Shown in pieces: positions 13,533-18,191 of a stretch of DNA of 24,054 nucleotides. The stretch is from a virus. The notes below the pieces were generated by a model. The model was given only the letters and a program-made list of their open reading frames with translations. It searched no databases and was not told where the DNA came from. The stretch spans positions 1 through 24,054 of IMG/VR virus record IMGVR_UViG_3300042293_000422; one strand, given 5' to 3'. The position numbers were made by a program, and so were the translations under genes. Numbering within the stretch: the stretch's first letter is position 1; each line of letters opens with the position of its first letter.

Positions 13533-14161
13533 TTCGCAGCGGCTTTCATCTCTGCTACTCGCTCGCCGATGAGAGCGGCGAAGGTAGGCGCATCATCCTT
13601 CCATGTCATCTCCAGCGAATCGTTATCCTTCAGCGCGTCCCATATGAGCTTGAGTGCTGGCTGATCCTCTGCGCTAAGGATGTCCTGATAGATCTTCGCC
13701 CTTAATGCGCGATCCTGCATGATGTTTCCCTTAGCCGGTGATCGCTCATATGACGATGCATCAGGGTCAGGCTCTGACGTAGGAAGCGCCAGCGCCTGCA
13801 AGAGAGCGATCCTAAAGGCTACAGACATCGCCTTAGCCGTTGCTTTGTCTCCACCATCCATAGCCTCTCCTGCTGTCGTGCAGGAGATCGTAGATCCATC
13901 CTGAGCAATGAAGATGTATTCGACAATGACGCGAACGTGCGCGGTAGCCTTGCGCTTCTCGCCTATCTCAATCGTTGCGTAGTCGCAGGATTGAACGCGA
14001 GGAACAACGATCACTCCATGCTTCCGCAGAGCCGGGCCTACCGCATTAACGACAGCATCAATGCCACGGAAGTTGAAGCCCTGGCCGGTGTTCCTCTCAT
14101 CCTTGCTGACGCTTGACACTTCACTCATGACAGCAGACAGCGCTGCAAATATCTCGCTCAT
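13529..14161 (-). CDS. ERF-family single-strand annealing protein
   Basis: The 210-aa protein matches the ERF superfamily: helical start EIFAALSAVMSEVSSVSKDE, FNFRGIDAVVNAVGPALRKH, GVIVVPRV, a strand HVRVIVEYIF and AGEAMDGGDKATAKAMSVAF, which is the family's conserved GDKA...A..F block. It anneals complementary ssDNA during phage recombination and genome circularisation, probably with the nearby SSB and Cas4-like nuclease. The ATG at 14161 has GGAGGA 5-6 nt upstream and overlaps the preceding stop as ATGA; a TTG at 14173 lacks an RBS. Confidence 0.88.
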   Translation of the reverse strand: MSEIFAALSAVMSEVSSVSKDERNTGQGFNFRGIDAVVNAVGPALRKHGVIVVPRVQSCDYATIEIGEKRKATAHVRVIVEYIFIAQDGSTISCTTAGEAMDGGDKATAKAMSVAFRIALLQALALPTSEPDPDASSYERSPAKGNIMQDRALRAKIYQDILSAEDQPALKLIWDALKDNDSLEMTWKDDAPTFAALIGERVAEMKAAAK

Positions 14162-14331
14162 TTGTTCCTCCAAGCATCAATAGTCGAACGCTTCCAAAGC
14201 GGCTTCTGATCGTAGATAACGTCAGGCTCGGGCATGACTCCATCGCGCCGATAGGTCTTAATCGTTTCGATGGTCAAACCTGTATATTCAGCGACTCCAC
14301 TGCGCGTCATCAAAACCTCTACGTTGCTCAC
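14158..14331 (-). CDS. Small HTH DNA-binding protein
   Basis: The 57-aa frame starts at GTG 14331 (AAGGA 5-6 nt upstream, GTGA overlap with the upstream 31-aa gene). An internal ATG at 14310 also has AGAGG upstream. The core TRSGVAEYTGLTIETIKTYR and PDVIYDQKPLWKRSTIDAW is a MerR/excisionase-like winged HTH with recognition helix near TIETIKTYRRDG. It may autoregulate the leftward early operon or act as a directionality-type factor. Confident as a DNA binder, not for target. Confidence 0.72.
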   Translation of the reverse strand: MSNVEVLMTRSGVAEYTGLTIETIKTYRRDGVMPEPDVIYDQKPLWKRSTIDAWRNK

Positions 14332-14423
14332 TGCATTCCTTCCACATATCCACAGAACCCGAGCAGCGCCAAGAAGCCAAGAAGCACGCTCACGATGACG
14401 ATTGCTCTCGCTAACCGCTCCAT
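14328..14423 (-). CDS. 31-aa single-span membrane peptide
   Basis: The frame encodes MERLARAIVIVSVLLGFLAL followed by LGFCGYVEGMQ: a basic N-terminus, one strong ~17-residue hydrophobic segment and a short tail. Its ATG shares a nucleotide with the upstream stop (TGATG) and its TGA overlaps the next GTG (GTGA), so it is locked into the operon by coupling. It could be a small holin-like, toxin-like or superinfection-exclusion peptide; there is no direct evidence. Confidence 0.55.
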   Translation of the reverse strand: MERLARAIVIVSVLLGFLALLGFCGYVEGMQ

Positions 14424-14821
14424 CACTCAGCCGCAAAATCTATAGAGACAGCCGCGAGGATTGGATTCGATCCTTCGTAAGCGATCTTTGAATCAACCTC
14501 CGGCGGCCCATCAAATGCATTGCTGATGAAGATCTTTTCGACGATGTAAGAGAGATCAGACTTTAGATGCACTTCGTACCAGATATCGGCACCGTTGATT
14601 TCCAAGAAATGCCGGGTAGGCCCGTCCAGAATGATTGAATCTGTCCCCCAATTCCAAACAATGCCGCATCCATCGAGCTTGCGCATGACTGGCGCAAGCG
14701 CTGTCCATGCTGGCAAAGCGCGCGGATCATCTGCGCATACCGGGCAGATGCACCCTTCCGGGTAGCACTGATCTTCCTGTCCGCATGAGGGGCAGGGATC
14801 TAGCGCGAGCGGATTACTCAT
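14423..14821 (-). CDS. Zn-ribbon protein, first gene of the leftward early operon
   Basis: The 132-aa protein starts at the ATG at 14821 with AGGGAGGA about 5-6 nt upstream. The N-terminal 30 residues hold CPSCGQEDQCYPEGCICPVC, six Cys that probably bind zinc. The rest is a beta-rich domain (GIVWNWGTDSIILDG, YEVHLKSDLSYIVEKIF). It has no recognised family. As the promoter-proximal gene it is probably expressed first. The regulatory gap 14822-15004 lies directly upstream. Confidence 0.68.
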   Translation of the reverse strand: MSNPLALDPCPSCGQEDQCYPEGCICPVCADDPRALPAWTALAPVMRKLDGCGIVWNWGTDSIILDGPTRHFLEINGADIWYEVHLKSDLSYIVEKIFISNAFDGPPEVDSKIAYEGSNPILAAVSIDFAAE

Positions 14822-14839
14822 GATTTCCTCCCTAGGTTA

Positions 14840-14874
14840 TGTCCCTAATCTGGGGACAGGATGGACACTAGTCC
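14840..14874. promoter_or_regulatory. Candidate operator cluster in the divergent intergenic region
   Basis: TGTCCC-TAATCTG-GGGACA (14840-14858) and GGAC-ACTA-GTCC (14863-14874) are adjacent inverted repeats between the leftward and rightward operons. More GAC/GTC half-sites follow up to 14898, including AGTCAA (a minus-strand TTGACT, possible -35). The half-sites match the GTCCC/GGGAC palindromes of the putative origin. A repressor or initiator-binding site is plausible but untested. Confidence 0.45.
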
Positions 14875-14936
14875 CCTGACTGAGAGTCTGTCTAGTCAAC
14901 GCTCAGAAAAGAATTACGACAATGTGTGTAAATGGC

Positions 14937-14965
14937 TTGACATCCTCACTCTGAGGACTCATAAT
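14937..14965 (+). promoter_or_regulatory. Promoter P1 for the small-gene operon
   Basis: TTGACA (14937-14942), a 17-nt spacer and CATAAT (14960-14965) make a near-consensus sigma70-type promoter. The flanks GTGTAAA upstream and TAATTAAGACA downstream recur at a second promoter at 16948. The first gene starts 40 nt beyond, with an AAAGGAG RBS. Confidence 0.78.
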
Positions 14966-15004
14966 TAAGACATAAGAGAGAGCAACCAACCAAAGGAGCC
15001 CAAA

Positions 15005-15178
15005 ATGAACACTCAGGCCAAGATCCGCACCGCATACACCGCCAACCTGGCAACTGGCATGGATGCCAAGACCGCAGCGATCACCGTGGCCGCGGACATG
15101 GTGGTCGCAGCGATGGCAGCCGGTTGGGACCGCGACATCATCGCCAACATCCCCCGGACAGTCTTCGAGACTATCTAA
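15005..15178 (+). CDS. 57-aa protein of unknown function, first gene of the P1 operon
   Basis: The frame MNTQAKIRTAYTANLATGMD... begins 7 nt after an AAAGGAG motif and about 40 nt from promoter P1. It is an Ala/Thr-rich helical protein with a hydrophobic middle (AAITVAADMVVAAMAAGW), probably amphipathic rather than membrane-spanning because it is regularly interrupted by polar residues. It ends FETI at TAA 15176. A 46-nt tRNA-like element starts 10 nt after the stop. No domain recognised. Confidence 0.62.
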   Translation: MNTQAKIRTAYTANLATGMDAKTAAITVAADMVVAAMAAGWDRDIIANIPRTVFETI

Positions 15179-15188
15179 CCGCTCGACC

Positions 15189-15234
15189 CGCGCTGACGGT
15201 CCCCGTCAAGGTTCGACTCCTCGGAGCGCACGCA
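15189..15234 (+). repeat. tRNA-minihelix-like intercistronic element, copy 1
   Basis: The copy can form an outer stem GCGCT (15190-15194)/AGCGC (15225-15229), an 11-nt linker GACGGTCCCCG and an inner stem CAAGG/CCTCG (one A-C mismatch, one extra T-G wobble) closing the loop TTCGACT. It ends ACGCA. Same length and layout as copies 2-4; this is the least perfect stem. Confidence 0.7.
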
Positions 15235-15265
15235 AGGCAAACCAACTACACAGAGGAGACACACA

Positions 15266-15451
15266 ATGATTCAGAATCTCATCACAGAGCTTGTCTGCAT
15301 CGATTGCGGCGCAAACTTGATGGCAGATCTCGCCGAAGATGGCGCGCTGTTCGACACCGCGAAGGGCAACGGCGGGACCACAGCTTCAGGCCTTACCGGC
15401 TTCGACTGCCCCGCCCGAATGGATTTTGGGCCGCACATCATTAACGACTAG
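15266..15451 (+). CDS. 61-aa Cys-containing protein of unknown function
   Basis: The ATG follows GAGGAG by about 8 nt. The product has VCIDCGANLMADLAED at residues 10-25 and FDCPARMDFGPH near the end. The CxxC and a later Cys could bind metal or form a small treble-clef-like site, but the pattern is incomplete (three Cys, one His). It is flanked on both sides by tRNA-like elements. No family is recognised. Confidence 0.6.
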   Translation: MIQNLITELVCIDCGANLMADLAEDGALFDTAKGNGGTTASGLTGFDCPARMDFGPHIIND

Positions 15452-15458
15452 AAAGGCT

Positions 15459-15504
15459 CGCGCTGACGGTCTTCGCGCAGGTTCGACTCCTGCGAGCGCA
15501 CGCA
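15459..15504 (+). repeat. tRNA-minihelix-like intercistronic element, copy 2
   Basis: The outer stem is GCGCT (15460-15464)/AGCGC (15495-15499), the linker GACGGTCTTCG, and the inner stem a perfect 6-bp CGCAGG/CCTGCG closing TTCGACT. It starts 7 nt after the upstream stop and is followed by the RBS of the next gene. The inner and outer 3' strands are contiguous, as in a tRNA acceptor/T-arm stack. Confidence 0.78.
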
Positions 15505-15531
15505 AGGTAAACCAACAGAGAGGATCACGCA

Positions 15532-15840
15532 ATGAACGTTCTGATCTACATGAACGAAAGAGACTTTGAGCGGCTCACCGAAACCTCCATGCCCTGGGCA
15601 GATTATGCCGATTGGGCCAAGAAGCGCGACCGCTTCGAGACCGAAGCCGGTGAAGATCTTTCCTTTGAATGGAAAAACGCTTATTGGGTCGGATGCTCCG
15701 GGACCGCCGTCATCCTCGCAAAGTCCTACCTGGCAACGATGGGCCACGACTATCAGATCCTTTGGGATCTCGCCTCGCACGACAATGGCGAATCTTTCGG
15801 ATGGGTAGTCCTAACAAATTACGAAACCGGTATCAGATAG
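15532..15840 (+). CDS. 102-aa protein of unknown function
   Basis: The ATG lies 6-7 nt after AGAGGA. The product (MNVLIYMNERDFERLTETSM...) is soluble and mixed alpha/beta with several aromatics: PWADYADWAKKRDRF, then EWKNAYWVGCSGTAVILAKS and a final strand SFGWVVLTNYET. The pattern suggests a compact globular protein. It shows no recognised motif. Elements 2 and 3 flank it. It is the largest of the promoter-P1 genes. Confidence 0.68.
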   Translation: MNVLIYMNERDFERLTETSMPWADYADWAKKRDRFETEAGEDLSFEWKNAYWVGCSGTAVILAKSYLATMGHDYQILWDLASHDNGESFGWVVLTNYETGIR

Positions 15841-15847
15841 GAACGCT

Positions 15848-15893
15848 CGCGCTGATGGTCTTTGTCAGGGTTCGACTCCCTGAAGCGCACGCA
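15848..15893 (+). repeat. tRNA-minihelix-like intercistronic element, copy 3
   Basis: The outer stem is GCGCT (15849-15853)/AGCGC (15884-15888), the linker GATGGTCTTTG, and the inner stem a perfect 6-bp TCAGGG/CCCTGA closing TTCGACT. Relative to copy 2, several inner-stem pairs are changed on both strands, so base pairing is kept while sequence differs. Confidence 0.78.
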
Positions 15894-15919
15894 ACATCCC
15901 AACCAAAAAGGAGAATGCA

Positions 15920-16081
15920 ATGAGCAAGAAGCAGAGCAAGAAGGTCATCTTCACGCTGACGATGCCTAAGACGGAGGTCCCGTTCGCGCAGTTGAGCACC
16001 TCGCTGAAGCGATTTGGCAAGCTGCGCGCAGACTTTGAGAGCCTCTCGCTTCGCGTGGAAGTGATCGACTTCAAGAAGTAG
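15920..16081 (+). CDS. 53-aa basic protein of unknown function, last gene of the P1 operon
   Basis: The ATG follows AAAGGAG by 7 nt. The product MSKKQSKKVIFTLTMPKTEV... is lysine-rich at both ends with two short strands and a helix (FAQLSTSLKRFGKLRADFES, then SLRVEVIDF). The strand-helix-strand look and high charge suggest nucleic-acid binding, but this is weak. The stop lies 5 nt before a strong terminator. Confidence 0.62.
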   Translation: MSKKQSKKVIFTLTMPKTEVPFAQLSTSLKRFGKLRADFESLSLRVEVIDFKK

Positions 16082-16085
16082 AAGG

Positions 16086-16117
16086 AAAGCCCCGGCTAGA
16101 AATTAGCCGGGGCTTTT
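16086..16117. terminator. Bidirectional intrinsic terminator
   Basis: A 13-bp perfect stem, AAAGCCCCGGCTA (16086-16098) with its complement (16104-16116), has a 5-nt loop. T-runs lie on both sides, TTTT on the plus strand and TTTCC on the minus. It ends the P1 operon and also lies over the 3' end of the convergent WhiB gene. Confidence 0.88.
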
Positions 16118-16347
16118 CTGCGTCTTCGATCAAGGGTAGTGAAATCAATCCCGCCCCAGATCCCGTAATGCTCGCGCCGATCTATGGCACTTTGATAGCA
16201 AGGCCTGCGAACCTCGCAGCGCTTGCATATTGACACGGCTACACAGTATTCAAAGGATGCAGGATCTGCCGTGAACCAAATTTCAGGGTCAGTACCTACG
16301 CAGGCGGCTTGCTCTATCCAAAGATCTTTTAACTTAGCCATTGCCAC
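16096..16347 (-). CDS. WhiB-like Fe-S transcription factor
   Basis: The 83-aa protein has the four-cysteine Fe-S pattern of WhiB/Wbl proteins: Cys16 in EQAACVGTDPEIWF, Cys41-x2-Cys44 in ICKRC and Cys50, with the family's GIWGG turn at 62-66 and a basic tail LDRRRRKAP. Cys35 is extra. Wbl proteins are an actinobacterial family and phage copies are known to interfere with host gene regulation or superinfection. The start is GTG 16347 or ATG 16341; neither has a clear RBS. It is the only minus-strand gene in this accessory block, and its 3' codons lie inside the terminator hairpin. Confidence 0.88.
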   Translation of the reverse strand: MAMAKLKDLWIEQAACVGTDPEIWFTADPASFEYCVAVSICKRCEVRRPCYQSAIDRREHYGIWGGIDFTTLDRRRRKAPANF

Positions 16348-16370
16348 GCGCCGCGAGCGTCAGCAGAACC

Positions 16371-16465
16371 GCGCAAGCGATTAATTCAATGAGCATGAAC
16401 CATTGCACAACATCATGCTAGGGTCTTTTTCAGTTGACCCGGTGCGATTCCGGCTCTTGCGCCCA
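16371..16465 (+). ncRNA. tRNA-like structure, not a canonical tRNA
   Basis: GCGCAAG (16371-16377) pairs perfectly with CTTGCGC (16456-16462), followed by CCA. A T-arm-like hairpin precedes it: CCGG-TGCGATT-CCGG (16439-16453), where the usual TTC is TGC. The insert of about 59 nt includes TTC/GAA and GGGTC/GACCC pairs but no acceptable D arm or 5-bp anticodon arm. It could be a degenerate tRNA, an attachment-site remnant or a structured leader for the lysozyme gene. Confidence 0.4.
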
Positions 16466-16503
16466 TTGTGCGCCGTCCCTATCCCCGAGTGATCGGACAT
16501 CTA

Positions 16504-16932
16504 ATGATAGAAAATCTTGTATTCGCAGCAGCAATGATGATTTCTAGAGAAGCACCCGCAAGCCTCCCCGCCAGAGCAATCAGCCAGGCGGCAGAGATCC
16601 CCGTTCGGTGGCGTCCGTTCGCTGAATGCGTGGCGAATCGTGAAAGCCACGGGAACCCGAGAGCGCAGAATCCAATATCTAGCGCGCAAGGTAAATGGCA
16701 GTTCCTCGATAACCATTGGAGGCACGGCGCAGGCTGGAACGTCTACGCACGTCTGAGGGATGCAGGGATGCCCCGTAGCGAGGCGAGAGCGATCCTTAGG
16801 CAGCTTCACTCGAAGCCCATTAAGCGATGGGCAGAGGCCTATCAGGATGCCGCATTCGTCTTCGTGATCCTCATTCCTCGCGGCTGGCGGCATTGGAGCG
16901 GCGGTCACGGCTGCAATAACTTAGTTCCCTGA
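16504..16932 (+). CDS. Lysozyme/transglycosylase-like protein
   Basis: The 142-aa product has a c-type/SLT-like pattern: FAECVANRESHGNPRAQNPI with a candidate catalytic Glu47, SSAQGKWQFLDNHWR (62-73 region), GAGWNVYARLRDAGMP and a C-terminal WSGGHGCNN. It resembles the Rpf/transglycosylase-like fold that cleaves peptidoglycan glycan strands. The first ~25 residues include a hydrophobic run (LVFAAAMMIS) that is too short for a clear signal peptide. The start at ATG 16504 has only a weak GGA; GTG 16468 is an alternative. It is separate from the lysis cassette at 18192-19214, so it may be a virion or early muralytic enzyme. Confidence 0.7.
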   Translation: MIENLVFAAAMMISREAPASLPARAISQAAEIPVRWRPFAECVANRESHGNPRAQNPISSAQGKWQFLDNHWRHGAGWNVYARLRDAGMPRSEARAILRQLHSKPIKRWAEAYQDAAFVFVILIPRGWRHWSGGHGCNNLVP

Positions 16933-16947
16933 TTCTGTGTAAAGCGC

Positions 16948-16977
16948 TTGACATCCTCAGACTAGGGATGCTTTAAT
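16948..16977 (+). promoter_or_regulatory. Promoter P2, near copy of P1
   Basis: TTGACA (16948-16953), an 18-nt spacer and TTTAAT (16972-16977). GTGTAAA upstream, the first spacer bases TCCTCA and TAATTAAGACA downstream are all shared with P1 at 14937. The gene at 17013 follows 35 nt later. Confidence 0.75.
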
Positions 16978-17012
16978 TAAGACACAGAGCAAGCCACTAG
17001 GGAGGAACCAAA

Positions 17013-17249
17013 ATGAACACCACCGCCGCAATCGTCATCCTTGACCAAGACAAGACAGCCAAGACAGCCGGAATCGTTTACGTTGACGTTTGCGAAATCG
17101 GAGGCCGCAAGTTGATTGAGCAGATCATTGTTAAGGATGGTGCTGATGTCGTCAAGCTCGCAGATAAGGCTCTGAACGCTAAGGGCTACTTCCGCTTCAG
17201 CGGTTACTCAATGGTTCAGGGAGAGATGACAGCCGCAATCAAGTTCTAG
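17013..17249 (+). CDS. 78-aa protein of unknown function, first gene of the P2 operon
   Basis: The ATG follows GGGAGGA by about 6 nt. The product (MNTTAAIVILDQDKTAKTAG...) alternates beta strands and a helix: IVYVDVCEIGGRKLIEQIIV, DVVKLADKALNAKGYFRFSG. This looks like a small alpha/beta fold. It starts with the same MNT as the first gene after P1, but the rest is unrelated by eye. No known domain. Confidence 0.65.
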   Translation: MNTTAAIVILDQDKTAKTAGIVYVDVCEIGGRKLIEQIIVKDGADVVKLADKALNAKGYFRFSGYSMVQGEMTAAIKF

Positions 17250-17254
17250 TAATA

Positions 17255-17300
17255 CGCGCTGACGGTCTTCGCTGAGGTTCGATTCCTCAGAGCGCACGCA
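17255..17300 (+). repeat. tRNA-minihelix-like intercistronic element, copy 4
   Basis: The outer stem is GCGCT (17256-17260)/AGCGC (17291-17295), the linker GACGGTCTTCG, and the inner stem a perfect 6-bp CTGAGG/CCTCAG closing TTCGATT. It starts 5 nt after the upstream stop. The inner stem again differs from copies 2 and 3 by compensatory changes, and the loop varies only at C/T. Confidence 0.78.
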
Positions 17301-17325
17301 AGGCAACTACTAGGGAGGAAACGCA

Positions 17326-17475
17326 ATGACACTAGAACAGTTCAAGCAGATTGTTATCGTAATGAATGATGCTCGCATTGATGGACGCATGACGCGCGAA
17401 CTTCACGCTATTGAGATGCGCCGCATTGATTCAGCACTAACCGCCGCTGGCTTCTCATGGTGGGATCTCGCATGA
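17326..17475 (+). CDS. 49-aa protein of unknown function
   Basis: The ATG has GGGAGGA 6-7 nt upstream. The product MTLEQFKQIVIVMNDARIDG... is amphipathic helical, with RMTRELHAIEMRRIDSALTA and a hydrophobic, Trp-rich tail GFSWWDLA. It overlaps the Prim-Pol start as ATGA, so the two are translationally coupled. A helper of the primase-like protein is possible, but this rests only on position. Confidence 0.6.
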   Translation: MTLEQFKQIVIVMNDARIDGRMTRELHAIEMRRIDSALTAAGFSWWDLA

Positions 17476-17933
17476 ACGCTCACGATTACGCAGAGCGCGG
17501 ATGGCTTGTCTTCCCGCTCGCTCCACACTCAAAGCAGCCGAACCCGCGTTACGCGCCGAGCGGTTACAAGAGTGCGACGACAGATCACAACATCATTGAT
17601 TCTTGGCCTGATGGTGGGAACATCGGCATAGCCTGCGCTCCATCTGGACTCATCATCATTGACGTTGACCATAGGAACGGGCCAGATCTCGCGCTAGTGA
17701 ATTCGCTTCCAGCGACGCACGCAGTAGGAACCGCTGACGGATTCCACCTCTACTACCGCACCGAGCAACTAGGCCCCGTGCGCGGGAAGCTCGGCGATGG
17801 AATCGACATCAAATATAACGGCTACGTCGTCGCTCCCCCGAGCATTCATCCTGACGGGATCGCCTATCACGAGATCGACGGCATGGAACCAATCGCGCTA
17901 CCTGCCAGCCTCGCGAGTTTGGTGCTGAAGTGA
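17472..17933 (+). CDS. Stand-alone Prim-Pol domain protein (bifunctional primase/polymerase-like)
   Basis: The 153-aa protein matches the N-terminal Prim-Pol domain: MNAHDYAERGWLVFPLAPHS, GNIGIACAPSGLIIIDVDHR with the metal-binding DVD, GTADGFHLYYR, and GDGIDIKYNGYVVAPPSIHP, the typical late block of the family. It contains only this domain; family members usually continue with a helicase domain. It may synthesise primers or do translesion/terminal synthesis for phage replication. It is coupled to both neighbours (ATGA upstream, GTGA downstream). Confidence 0.85.
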   Translation: MNAHDYAERGWLVFPLAPHSKQPNPRYAPSGYKSATTDHNIIDSWPDGGNIGIACAPSGLIIIDVDHRNGPDLALVNSLPATHAVGTADGFHLYYRTEQLGPVRGKLGDGIDIKYNGYVVAPPSIHPDGIAYHEIDGMEPIALPASLASLVLK

Positions 17934-18145
17934 GCAGCCTAGAAGCAGCAGCGAGCAGGCATCAGGCAGCACTAGCCGAGCAGCGAGCGGCTTTCTCAGA
18001 TCTCATCGAAGAATGCGTCCAAGCGCATAATGCAGGAATCAACATCAAGCAGCTTTCCTATATCGCCGGGATTAGCCGCATGACGCTTCACAAGTACATC
18101 GCAGCGGCTATCTCAGCGAATCTGAGAGCCTCTGACAACGATTAG
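17930..18145 (+). CDS. HTH protein, last gene of the P2 operon
   Basis: The 71-aa protein starts at GTG 17930, overlapping the Prim-Pol stop as GTGA. The N-terminal half is a helix rich in Ala/Gln/Arg (LEAAASRHQAALAEQRAAFS). The second half has a classical HTH: NIKQLSYIAGISRMTLHKYI. It is likely a small DNA-binding regulator or replication accessory. A strong terminator follows 10 nt after the stop. Confidence 0.7.
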   Translation: MSSLEAAASRHQAALAEQRAAFSDLIEECVQAHNAGINIKQLSYIAGISRMTLHKYIAAAISANLRASDND

Positions 18146-18155
18146 GCATAAGGAG

Positions 18156-18191
18156 ATGCCCCGCAGAGATTGACTCTCTGCGGGGCATTTT
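18156..18191 (+). terminator. Intrinsic terminator of the P2 operon
   Basis: A 14-bp perfect stem, ATGCCCCGCAGAGA (18156-18169) with its complement (18175-18188), closes a 5-nt loop, followed by TTTTCTATTT. The T-rich side is on the plus strand, so it ends the P2 operon. It separates it from the convergent endolysin gene. Confidence 0.88.

Noticed and set aside
14894-14899. Leftward sigma70 promoter using TTGACT
   Set aside because: No convincing -10 box at 16-18 nt on the minus strand, so it is not listed as a promoter.
15063-15569. Plus-strand open frames overlapping the small genes and tRNA-like elements in other frames
   Set aside because: They are Arg/Pro/Ser-rich, lack RBSs and run through the structured elements; the shorter RBS-led frames explain the region.
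16371-16465. Canonical tRNA gene
   Set aside because: No acceptable D arm or 5-bp anticodon arm with a 7-nt loop, and the T-loop has TGC instead of TTC. Kept only as tRNA-like.
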